A stretch of DNA of 64,000 nucleotides from Glycine soja (taxonomy: Eukaryota > Streptophyta > Magnoliopsida > Fabales > Fabaceae), in the NCBI RefSeq assembly GCF_004193775.1, contig NC_041006.1:30867102-30931101 (forward strand), read 5' to 3'. Below, one piece after another: positions 24,652 to 32,820 of this stretch (position 1 is the stretch's first letter; each line of letters begins with the position of its first letter). The notes beneath the pieces were generated by a model. The model saw only the letters and a list, made by a program, of their open reading frames with translations, was not told where the DNA came from and searched no databases. The position numbers and the translations under genes were made by a program.

Positions 24652-24913
24652 CTTCATATCAGAATTATAAATCTCAAGGCTCACAGAACAAGAATGATCC
24701 AAATAATACAACTGTGCGTATTTCTTTGCAATATAGAAATGTTTGCTTTCCAACTTGTTTGTGACATGAATCTTAATTGCAAATTTTTGTTGGCAATTTG
24801 GACCCTAATGTCATTGATGATCACCTGAGGCAAGTTTTCATCCAGTATGGTGAATTAATTCATGTGAAGATTCCAGCTCACAAGCGATGTGGATTTGTCC
24901 AATTTGCAGACAG
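24652..24913 (+). pseudogene. Two captured exons of an RBP47-like RNA-binding protein
   Basis: Exon A (24652-24713) reads SYQNYKSQGSQNKNDPNNTT. Exon B (24783-24913) reads IFVGNLDPNVIDDHLRQVF, then YGELIHVKIPAHKRCGFVQF. It contains RNP2 (IFVGNL) and RNP1 (KRCGFVQF) of an RRM as found in plant RBP47/RBP45 poly(A)-binding proteins. Exon A is preceded by an AG acceptor and followed by GT. Exon B ends at a GT donor (24914). The acceptor of exon B is mutated from AG to AA (24781-24782), and the rest of the gene is absent. The fragment therefore keeps genomic introns and came from DNA, not from a processed transcript. It lies inside the putative ends of hAT element 1. Confidence 0.85.
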
Positions 24914-25178
24914 GTAATAAAACCTCTCCTATATCAAACATGTGTGATAGCATTTTCTAGTCTAGGCAACATTAATATTATGTTTTGATTTTTCATGTTT
25001 TATTTTTTAATATTAATTTGAAGCTATTCCAATGAAAAATCTAACTGTTCTAGACAAAAAATCCAAAACTATATATAACTTTTTATATATTTTATTAACG
25101 TATTCAAGACGTATCGTATCTTTAATTTTAAAAATTTGCCGTATCTCCATATCTGTGTCGTATCTAGGCTTCATAGTG

Positions 25179-25797
25179 TATAACTGTAGTGTAGAGGCTG
25201 GAAAAAAATGTCCCTTTAAGCAAATGGAAAAATGTTACATCTTTCTCATCAGTCACCGCCCATGCACTGCATAGCCAGAGATATGGGAATCGGATCTGCA
25301 ATCTTGTGATACCTTCAAAATTGGACCATTGAAAGTGTAACATTTCGGAATTTGGTTTTGGAAACGTTTGGGTTGGGAGGAATCAGATCTGCAGTCCTAT
25401 GATACCTGTAAAATTGCAAAATTGATGCTAGAAATTGTGTATTTAAAGGATGAAGGAAGAGTTAATGCAGCACCGATAATGGAGAAACAAAGAAATTGGT
25501 TATAATTTGGTAACGAAATTAAAATGTTTTAAAAGAAGAAAATTTGAGGTGACTTTTTTTAATTGACACGGCTTAATTTAATTGGTGGGACACGAAAGAA
25601 GCCAGCTTCTTGGGACAGGTGATTTCAATCCGAAAACTTGATGTTCACACGCGTGGACACACACGTGTGTTGTGTCTCTGTGTATATTGTCCTGAACAAT
25701 TACAAAACCAAACAAGAACAAAGGTTTCTCAGACTGAACAAACGTGTTTTACGGAGCTATACATAACAGTGGTGAAGCAAACAGTAGAAAGATTATG
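25179..25797. other. Spacer 3' of the S28 peptidase gene
   Basis: No coding content is seen. There is a loose duplication of GGAATCRGATCTGCARTC and TGATACCT (about 25287-25315 and 25378-25408). Part of it probably serves as the 3' UTR of the minus-strand peptidase gene. Confidence 0.5.
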
Positions 25798-26459
25798 TTA
25801 CATATCAAACATAGCTTTATTTTTCTGGTGGTAGTCACTGATCCAACCTTCTATTAGCTTTATCTCAGTCTCCCTCTGCTCTACCAACCAATCAGGATCA
25901 TTTTTTGTTGAAGAACGTAAATCTATGTGGTGTGCACCCGAGGAATGGTTCAAGAAAAAAATGAATTAACTTCTTTCATCAATCAATGTTAGCAACATGC
26001 TCGAGAGTTTTAGGGACTCACTATTCACTCTGGTTTAAAAGTTATGTAAAGAAGTTGCATGTAGTTATAATCAATAAACCAAAACAAATGTAGCTTATAC
26101 CAATGGCACATATAGGAGAATAATAGCAATAATTTTAGACAAGAGAATAGACTAAGCTCTTTACAGCAGAATCCTAACAAATTCAAAATAATCAAATGCT
26201 TTACCTTCTTCAGTGACAAGTGAAACCACACTTTCAGATATATTCTGCAAAATGCTGTAACGGAAACAATTTGCATATTAGAAACTGTCCAAGGTAATCA
26301 TTGTTGGAAAAATATAAAACATAATAGCCAAGATATTTAAAGAATAAATATATATCACCTGCCACCACTCCATGGATCCAAGAGGCCATTTGAGAAAATT
26401 ATATTGCTTCCAAATTTCTTCAAGGTGGCATGGATATCCTTCAAACAAGATGCCAGACA

Positions 26460-27549
26460 TAGAAACACCAGGTTAAAACATCATACTATCAGCGTACTGC
26501 TTTAAGTTTTAATTGAGCATGCTTCATACAATCTATCCCAATGGCATCACCAAGGGATGGTACCATATATTTCAAAGTATCAACTATCTTTCATTTGTTT
26601 TCTGGAAGAATAAATTTGTGTTGCAAGCAGTAAGAGACTTCTGACAAAATTGATGTTGGCAAATCCACACATGTAACGTTGTCAAGCAAGAATAGAAAAA
26701 GTGTGGTAGTCACCTCATTAATCATATTACAGTTTAACACTTCAGCATGTGCCTTAATACTCATCACAGAACATTTCTATAGAGAAGGAAATCTCATTAT
26801 TACAGAGTAACAACCCTGCAGAAAAGGCATGTTATAGCATATACTTGATATAGATAGCTTCAACAGCTGAAGCTAAAAAATAAGTTATTTTTCTATAATT
26901 TATATTTGCACACAATTTACTATAATTGCATATATATAACATTTTTCCTCATTTCCTCACTCAAATATTCCTCCAAGTCAAATTGCATATCAAATCACAA
27001 AACCCTTTCACAACTAGAAAAAGGAAATAGCTATCTTTACCTTTTCCTACTCCCTAATATAGCTTAGGTTAAACACATAATTTAGTCCTTGTACGAGTCG
27101 CAGACACCTTTAGTCCTTATACGTAAACACTTATTAAATTGGTCCCTGTACGTGCAAACATTATCAATTTGGTTCTTATCGTTACGATGTCGTTTACACA
27201 CTCTTAATTTATTTCCTACATGTGCAGTGCATTCTTAATTTAGTCGCTCCATGTGTAGTGCATTCTCAGTTTGGTTCCTGTAAGAATTAAGAATGCATAA
27301 ATGGTGTCACAACGGAAGGGACCAAATCGATAATGTTTGCAGATATAGGGACCAAATTAATAACCTTTTACATACAGGGGCCAAATTGAGAATCTAGAAC
27401 ACACGTGAAGACTAAATTATGCATTTAACCTAGAGGTTATTTACACGCATAAGTAATATGTTTGACACCTCTACTCGAAGAATACATTGATTCCATCGGT
27501 TCAAGTTATCAAATTATGAAGTAAGATTTAACTGTAGTTATTCCCTTAC
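26460..27549 (-). other. Large intron of the peptidase gene
   Basis: Intron between the exons 27550-27704 and 26359-26438. It contains the MITE-like element at 27065-27432 and otherwise no recognisable feature. Confidence 0.7.
27065..27432. mobile_element. MITE-like inverted-repeat element in an intron
   Basis: The left end TAGGTTAAACACATAATTTA and the reverse complement of the right end, TAGGTTAAATGCATAATTTA, match at 18 of 20 positions and continue into TAGTC. The 368 bp element has no coding capacity and several internal copies of the motif TTTAGTCC / ATTGGTCC in both orientations. It looks like a foldback MITE. No clear TSD was found, so the superfamily is open. Confidence 0.65.
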
Positions 27550-28076
27550 GTGCCCGCCAAATTCTGTAGTAATCCATTTTGGCCTTGGCTTCACTCCAAA
27601 TTTCTTTAAGCATTCCTCTTGGATAGAAGTGTATTATACTCATACGGCAGAAACATGCTGGACTCCTGGCTGCTAGACATTGGCATAATCATTTCAGTGC
27701 AAGCCTATACCAAAGATAAGAAAAAATGGAACAAACCAAGATTAACAAAGGAACATATAAGTCAAGGCATTTCGTGCCATTAGGTCTAAATACTTATCCA
27801 GCAACTAATGAAAATAAAAAGGAGAAACAACGTTTAACTTTTGTAAACCTGCCAGTCCCAACCACTCATGCCATGGGGATCATCATCCAGTTCAAAACAT
27901 TTAGCTTCTCCAGTATAATTGTAGTAGACATTCACTCCTTCATATATGCGCTCCAGAATACTAGTTCCTGGAAACAATCAGAAGTTTGTTGAAATATAAA
28001 CTTGATTTGGGCCCAAATTAATTATTTGGTTCCTTGGACTTAGTTATTTTGGGCTTAAGTAATTATGGGTCATGTT

Positions 28077-28192
28077 TCTAGAGAATTCTTGTAGTGTTTG
28101 GAATGTCTAGATATTTCTTATGGTTTTAATATTCTCTAGAATACTCTTTGGATCTCTAGAGTTGAGAACTCTCTAGAATTAGTGTGTCTAGA
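28077..28192 (+). promoter_or_regulatory. Six TCTAGA palindromes in Copia U3
   Basis: Copies lie at 28077, 28106, 28135, 28155, 28172 and 28187 (6 bp each), most embedded in CTCTAGA or TCTAGAGTT, just upstream of the TATA box. The same set recurs in the right LTR 4460 bp further on. Spacing is 15-29 bp. Such arrays often bind activators, but the factor is unknown. Confidence 0.6.
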
Positions 28193-28208
28193 GTTCTCCT
28201 TAGAGTAG

Positions 28209-28216
28209 TATAAATA
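28209..28216 (+). promoter_or_regulatory. TATA box of the Copia LTR
   Basis: TATAAATA lies directly after the TCTAGA array and about 184 bp before the ATG of the polyprotein, a fitting distance for the U3/R border. Confidence 0.7.
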
Positions 28217-28363
28217 GAGATGTAATCCTACACATTTGTATCAAGCAAAAATACAAAGTTCTCTCCTCCATAAAGAATTCTCCTTCCTATCAAGTTTCTA
28301 TTCAAAGTCTCCAATATTCCTAAACACTTTTCCTAAACATAAAAAGCCTTATTTCCAACAAAG

Positions 28364-28379
28364 TGGTATTAGAGCTTCA
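28364..28379 (+). other. Primer-binding site of the Copia element
   Basis: TGGTATTAGAGCTTCA begins 3 bp after the left LTR. It differs by one base in the first 12 from TGGTATCAGAGC, the site complementary to the initiator tRNA-Met 3' end that plant Copia elements use. Confidence 0.85.
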
Positions 28380-28392
28380 AGATCCTCAAAAG

Positions 28393-31300
28393 ATGGCGAA
28401 TGGAGGTTTCCATTTCCAAATGCCGATGCTCACAAAGAACAACTATGATAATTGGAGTATCAAGATGAAGGCGCTACTAGGAGCTCAAGATGTGTGGGAT
28501 ATCGTAGAGAATGGCTTCGAGGAGCAAGATGAAGCCTCGCTAAGCCAAGGTGTAAAGGAGACGTTGAAGGAGTCAAGAAAGAGAGACAAGAAAGCTCTCT
28601 TTCTCATTTATCAATCGGTGGATGAAGATACATTTGAGAAGATATCCAACGCAACGACGGCCAAAGAAGCATGGGATAAGCTTCAAACTTGCAACAAAGG
28701 AGTTGAGCAGGTAAAAAAGATTCGTCTTCAAACTCTTAGAGGTGACTTTGAGCGTTTGTTTATGGAGGAGTCCGAGTCAATTTCTGATTATTTTTCTCGA
28801 GTATTGGCCGTAGTCAATCAACTTAAAAGAAATGGTGAAAATGTTGATGAGGTGAAGGTCATGGAAAAAATACTTCGAACTTTAAATCCAAGTTTTGACT
28901 TCATTGTTACCAACATTGAAGAAAACAAGGATTTAAAGACCATGACTATTGAGCAACTCATGGGTTCCTTACAAGCATACGAAGAAAAACAAAAGAGAAA
29001 AATTAAACAAAAGGAGGCTACGGAGCAACTACTACAACTCAACGTAAAGGAAGCAAACTATGCAAATTACAAGAGCCAAAGAGGACGAGGTGGCGGCCAA
29101 GATCGTGGACGTGGACGAGGACATGGAGGAGAAGGAAGAGGTGGTTACAACAACCACTCCAACAAATTCAACAATGGAGAAAGAAGTTGGAATCCACAAG
29201 TAACAAGAGGTCGTGGAAGAGGAAATTCATGGTCGAGGTATGACAAATCACAAATCAAGTGCTTCAATTGCAACAAGATTGGTCACTATGCATCCGAGTG
29301 TAGATTCTCGAAGAAGGTTGAAGAGAAAGCTAACTTTGTAGAAGAAAAAGGCGGAGAAGAAGAAACTTTGCTACTCGCGTGCCAAAACAAATTTGAAGAG
29401 AAAAGAAACAAGTGGTACCTCGACACCGGCGCAAGCAACCACATGTGCGGCGATAAAAGCATGTTCGTGGAGATCAATGAAGCAGCAACTGGCGATGTCT
29501 CATTTGGAGACGACTCAAAGATACCAGTCAAAGGCAAAGGTAAAATTCTCATACGTTTGAAGAATGGGAGTCATCAATTCATATCCAATGTCTACTATGT
29601 GCCTAACATGAAGAATAATATTTTGAGCTTGGGACAATTATTAGAGAAAGGCTATGACATCCATTTGAAAGAACATAGTCTTTTCTTAAGATATTGTAGA
29701 CATAACTTGATTGCTAAGGTGCCTATGTCAAAGAATAGAATGTTCCTCTTGAACATTCAAAATGATGTGGCAAAGTGTCTCAAGGCTTGCTATACCGACT
29801 CTTCGTGGCTATGGCATCTACGGTTCGGGCACCTCAACTTCGACGGTCTAGAACGTTTAGCGAAGAAGGAGATGGTGAGAGGCTTGCCTAGCATTAACCA
29901 CCCAGACCAACTTTGCGAAGGATGTCTAATTGGGAAGCAATTTCGTAAAAGTTTTCCAAAGGAATCAACAACAAGAGCAACAAAGCCGCTAGAGCTCATA
30001 CACACCGATGTTTGTGGACCAATCAAACCCAATTCATTTGGTAAGAATAAGTACTTTCTCCTCTTTATTGATGATTATTCCAGAAAAACCTGGGTTTATT
30101 TCTTGAAGGAGAAATCAGAAGTGTTTGAAAACTTTAAGAAGTTCAAAGCCCTCGTGGAGAAAGAAAGTGGTCTTTCCATCAAGGCCATGAGATCTGATCG
30201 AGGAGGAGAGTTCACTTCAAATAAGTTCATCAAATATTGTGAAGACCATGGAATCCGTCGCCCACTGACAGTGCCAAGATCGCCACAACAAAATGGAGTA
30301 GCAGAGAGAAAGAACCGGACCATACTTAACATGGTGCGAAGCATGCTCAAGAGCAAGAAGATGCCGAAGGAGTTTTGGGCTGAAGCAGTGGCATGTGCAG
30401 TTTACCTAACAAATCGTTCTCCAACAAGAAGCGTGCATGAGAAGACACCACAAGAAGCATGGAGTGGAAGGAAGCCCGGGATCTCTCACCTCAAAGTGTT
30501 TGGAAGCATTGCCTATACCCATGTTCCAGACGAAAAGAGGACAAAGCTTGATGATAAAAGTGAGAAGTACGTGTTTGTGGGTTACGACTCAAGATCCAAG
30601 GGGTACAAGCTCTATAATCCAAATAGTAGAAAGATCGTCATAAGTCGCGACGTGGAGTTCGACGAAGAAGATTGTTGGGATTGGATTGTTCAAGAAGATA
30701 AGTATGATTTTCTTCCTTATTTTGAAGAAGATGATGAAATTGAACAACCAATCATAGAGGAACATATTACACCACCTGCCTCACCGACACCAAGGCTGGA
30801 TGAAACAAGTTCAAGTGAGAGGACACCGCGACTAAGGAGCATTGAAGAGATTTATGAGGTAACCACAAACCTAAACGACATTAACCTCTTTTGTCTTTTT
30901 GGTGATTGTGAGCCTCTAAGCTATCAAGAAGCAGCGGAAAACATAAAGTGGAAAGACGCCATGGACGAAGAAATCAAGTCAATCACGAAGAATGATACGT
31001 GGGAACTTACTACACTTCCACGAGGACACAAAGCAATTGGAGTAAGATGGGTGTACAAGGCAAAGAAGAATGCTAAAGGAGAAGTGGAGAGATACAAAGC
31101 AAGATTGGTGGCTAAAGGCTATAGTCAAAGACAAGGAATTGACTATGATGAGGTATTTGCTCCTATTGCTCGTCTTGAAACTATTAGACTGATCATTTCT
31201 TTGGCAGCCCAAAATAAATGGAAGATCTATCAAATGGATGTGAAGTCAGCCTTCTTGAATGGTTTTCTCGAAGAAGAAGTCTATATTGAGCAACCACTGG

Positions 31301-32439
31301 GCTATGAAATAAAAGGGCAAGAAGAAAAAGTCTTGAAGTTGAAGAAGGCGTTGTACGGTCTCAAGCAAGCACCGAGAGCTTGGAATGTTCGAATCGACAA
31401 GTACTTTCAAGACAAGAACTTCATCAAGTGTCCATATGAGCATGCACTCTATATCAAAGCGCAAAGTGGAGATATTTTGATTGTGTGTTTGTATGTAGAT
31501 GACTTGATCTTTACAGGGAACAATCCAAGCATGTTCGAAGAGTTCAAGAAAGATATGTCAAATGAATTTGAGATGACGGATATGGGGCTCATGGCATATT
31601 ATCTCGGCATCGAAGTAAAACAAGAAGACAAAGGAATTTTCATCACCCAAGAAGGCTATGCCAAAGAAGTCCTTAAGAAGTTCAAGATGGATGACGCCAA
31701 TCCAGTTGGCACCCCGATGGAATGTGGCAATAAGTTGAGCAAGCATGAAAAAGGAGAGAATGTGGATCCAACTCTTTACAAAAGTTTGGTTGGAAGTTTA
31801 CGTTACTTGACATGTACAAGGCCGGATATTCTCTATGTTGTAGGAGTAGTAAGTCGTTACATGGAAGTTCCAACCACAACTCACTTCAAGGCGGCAAAGA
31901 GAATCCTTCGATACATCAAAGGTACAACAAACTTTGGTTTGCACTATTACTCTTCTGACAATTATGACATTGTTGGCTATAGTGATAGCGATTGGAGTGG
32001 AGACTTGGATGATAGAAAGAGCACTACTGGTTTTGTGTTCTTTATGGGAGATACTGCTTTCACTTGGATGTCAAAGAAGCAACCAATAGTCACACTATCA
32101 ACTTGTGAAGCTGAGTATGTCGCTGCCACATCATGCGTTTGTCATGCAATTTGGCTAAGGAACTTGTTGAAAGAGTTAAAAATGCCACAAGAAGAACCTA
32201 TGGAAATATGTGTTGACAATAAATCAGCACTCGCTTTGGCAAAGAATCCAGTCTTTCATGAAAGAAGTAAGCACATCGACACCCGTTACCACTTCATAAG
32301 AGAATGCATTGAGAAGAAGGAGGTAAAGTTGAAGTATGTGATGTCTCAAGATCAAGCTGCCGACATTTTCACAAAGCCACTCAAGTTGGAAACTTTCGTG
32401 AAGCTAAGGAGTATGCTTGGAGTCACAAATCAAGTTTAA
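28393..32439 (+). CDS. Copia Gag-Pol polyprotein, intact
   Basis: This is one open frame of 1348 codons. The ATG at 28393 (MANGGFHFQMPMLTK) is chosen because the frame upstream of it contains no ATG and runs through the primer-binding site. Domains in order: gag (NYDNWSIKMKALLGAQDVWD, residues about 17-230), a Gly/Arg-rich stretch, and a CCHC knuckle CFNCNKIGHYASEC (about 290). Then come an aspartic protease with DTGAS (about 343), integrase with the H-C zinc region WHLRFGHLN (about 473) and D-D-E catalytic positions in TDVCGP, RSDRGGEF and GVAERKNRT. RT with CLYVDDLIFTG (about 1034) and RNase H ending in ADIFTKPL (about 1323) complete it. The order integrase before RT is the Ty1/copia order. 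No stop or frameshift is seen, and the length is normal. It makes particle proteins and the enzymes for copying and integrating the element. Exact lineage not determined. Confidence 0.97.
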   Translation: MANGGFHFQMPMLTKNNYDNWSIKMKALLGAQDVWDIVENGFEEQDEASLSQGVKETLKESRKRDKKALFLIYQSVDEDTFEKISNATTAKEAWDKLQTCNKGVEQVKKIRLQTLRGDFERLFMEESESISDYFSRVLAVVNQLKRNGENVDEVKVMEKILRTLNPSFDFIVTNIEENKDLKTMTIEQLMGSLQAYEEKQKRKIKQKEATEQLLQLNVKEANYANYKSQRGRGGGQDRGRGRGHGGEGRGGYNNHSNKFNNGERSWNPQVTRGRGRGNSWSRYDKSQIKCFNCNKIGHYASECRFSKKVEEKANFVEEKGGEEETLLLACQNKFEEKRNKWYLDTGASNHMCGDKSMFVEINEAATGDVSFGDDSKIPVKGKGKILIRLKNGSHQFISNVYYVPNMKNNILSLGQLLEKGYDIHLKEHSLFLRYCRHNLIAKVPMSKNRMFLLNIQNDVAKCLKACYTDSSWLWHLRFGHLNFDGLERLAKKEMVRGLPSINHPDQLCEGCLIGKQFRKSFPKESTTRATKPLELIHTDVCGPIKPNSFGKNKYFLLFIDDYSRKTWVYFLKEKSEVFENFKKFKALVEKESGLSIKAMRSDRGGEFTSNKFIKYCEDHGIRRPLTVPRSPQQNGVAERKNRTILNMVRSMLKSKKMPKEFWAEAVACAVYLTNRSPTRSVHEKTPQEAWSGRKPGISHLKVFGSIAYTHVPDEKRTKLDDKSEKYVFVGYDSRSKGYKLYNPNSRKIVISRDVEFDEEDCWDWIVQEDKYDFLPYFEEDDEIEQPIIEEHITPPASPTPRLDETSSSERTPRLRSIEEIYEVTTNLNDINLFCLFGDCEPLSYQEAAENIKWKDAMDEEIKSITKNDTWELTTLPRGHKAIGVRWVYKAKKNAKGEVERYKARLVAKGYSQRQGIDYDEVFAPIARLETIRLIISLAAQNKWKIYQMDVKSAFLNGFLEEEVYIEQPLGYEIKGQEEKVLKLKKALYGLKQAPRAWNVRIDKYFQDKNFIKCPYEHALYIKAQSGDILIVCLYVDDLIFTGNNPSMFEEFKKDMSNEFEMTDMGLMAYYLGIEVKQEDKGIFITQEGYAKEVLKKFKMDDANPVGTPMECGNKLSKHEKGENVDPTLYKSLVGSLRYLTCTRPDILYVVGVVSRYMEVPTTTHFKAAKRILRYIKGTTNFGLHYYSSDNYDIVGYSDSDWSGDLDDRKSTTGFVFFMGDTAFTWMSKKQPIVTLSTCEAEYVAATSCVCHAIWLRNLLKELKMPQEEPMEICVDNKSALALAKNPVFHERSKHIDTRYHFIRECIEKKEVKLKYVMSQDQAADIFTKPLKLETFVKLRSMLGVTNQV

Positions 32440-32446
32440 GGGGGGA
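32438..32446 (+). other. Polypurine tract of the Copia element
   Basis: AAGGGGGGA directly precedes the right LTR and overlaps the TAA stop of the polyprotein. It would prime plus-strand DNA synthesis. Confidence 0.85.
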
Positions 32447-32820
32447 TGTTGAAATATAAACTTGATTTGGGCCCAAATTAATTATTTGGTTCCTTGGACT
32501 TAGTTATTTTGGGCTTAAGTAATTATGGGTCATGTTTCTAGAGAATTCTTGTAGTGTTTGGAATGTCTAGATATTTCTTATGGTTTTAATATTCTCTAGA
32601 ATACTCTTTGGATCTCTAGAGTTGAGAACTCTCTAGAATTAGTGTGTCTAGAGTTCTCCTTAGAGTAGTATAAATAGAGATGTAATCCTACACATTTGTA
32701 TCAAGCAAAAATACAAAGTTCTCTCCTCCATAAAGAATTCTCCTTCCTATCAAGTTTCTATTCAAAGTCTCCAATATTCCTAAACACTTTTCCTAAACAT
32801 AAAAAGCCTTATTTCCAACA
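32447..32820 (+). repeat. 3' LTR of the Copia element
   Basis: This 374 bp copy is identical to 27987-28360 as far as I can read. Its TATA box is at 32669-32676, so readthrough transcription would run into the upstream exons of the peptidase gene in antisense. Confidence 0.97.

Larger units (their letters stand above)
20456..25178 (+). mobile_element. hAT element 1 with putative TIRs
   Basis: The left end reads CAGTGTCGCACCCGTATCCG. The reverse complement of the right end reads CACTATGAAGCCTAGATACG. Both continue into GACACxGATA, so they look like diverged terminal inverted repeats, and both subterminal regions are rich in GGATACG-type units. Inside are a hAT transposase pseudogene (20974-23196, + strand) and two exons of an RBP47-like gene (24652-24913). 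I could not find an 8 bp duplication outside the ends, so the borders are tentative. A second copy of CGTATCTAGGCTTC occurs at about 24047-24060. Confidence 0.62.
27987..28360 (+). repeat. 5' LTR of the Copia element
   Basis: It runs from TGTTGAAATATAAAC to TTATTTCCAACA. The U3 part has six TCTAGA palindromes (28077-28192) and a TATAAATA box at 28209-28216. Transcription should start about 30 bp further on. It is identical, as read, to 32447-32820. Confidence 0.97.
27987..32820 (+). mobile_element. Complete young Ty1/copia retrotransposon
   Basis: It is flanked by the 5 bp duplication AAGTT (27982-27986 and 32821-32825). LTRs of 374 bp at 27987-28360 and 32447-32820 look identical base for base. 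A TGGTATTAGAGC primer-binding site (initiator tRNA-Met type) follows the left LTR, and a purine tract AAGGGGGGA precedes the right LTR. In between, a single uninterrupted ORF encodes the whole Gag-Pol. It is inserted on the plus strand inside a minus-strand peptidase gene, in an intron just upstream of an exon. All parts needed for autonomy are present in the sequence, and the identical LTRs imply a very recent insertion. Confidence 0.97.

Noticed and set aside
20448..25186. 8 bp target duplication around hAT element 1
   Set aside because: The flanks AAAAGTAT and TATAACTG do not match, and shifts by a few bases did not help; the ends remain tentative.
28077..28192. Heat-shock elements in the Copia LTR
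   Set aside because: TTC and GAA half-sites occur but with the wrong spacing; only the TCTAGA palindromes are clear.
28818..31879. Minus-strand open frames across the Copia polyprotein
   Set aside because: They are shadows of a strongly coding plus-strand gene with all expected motifs.
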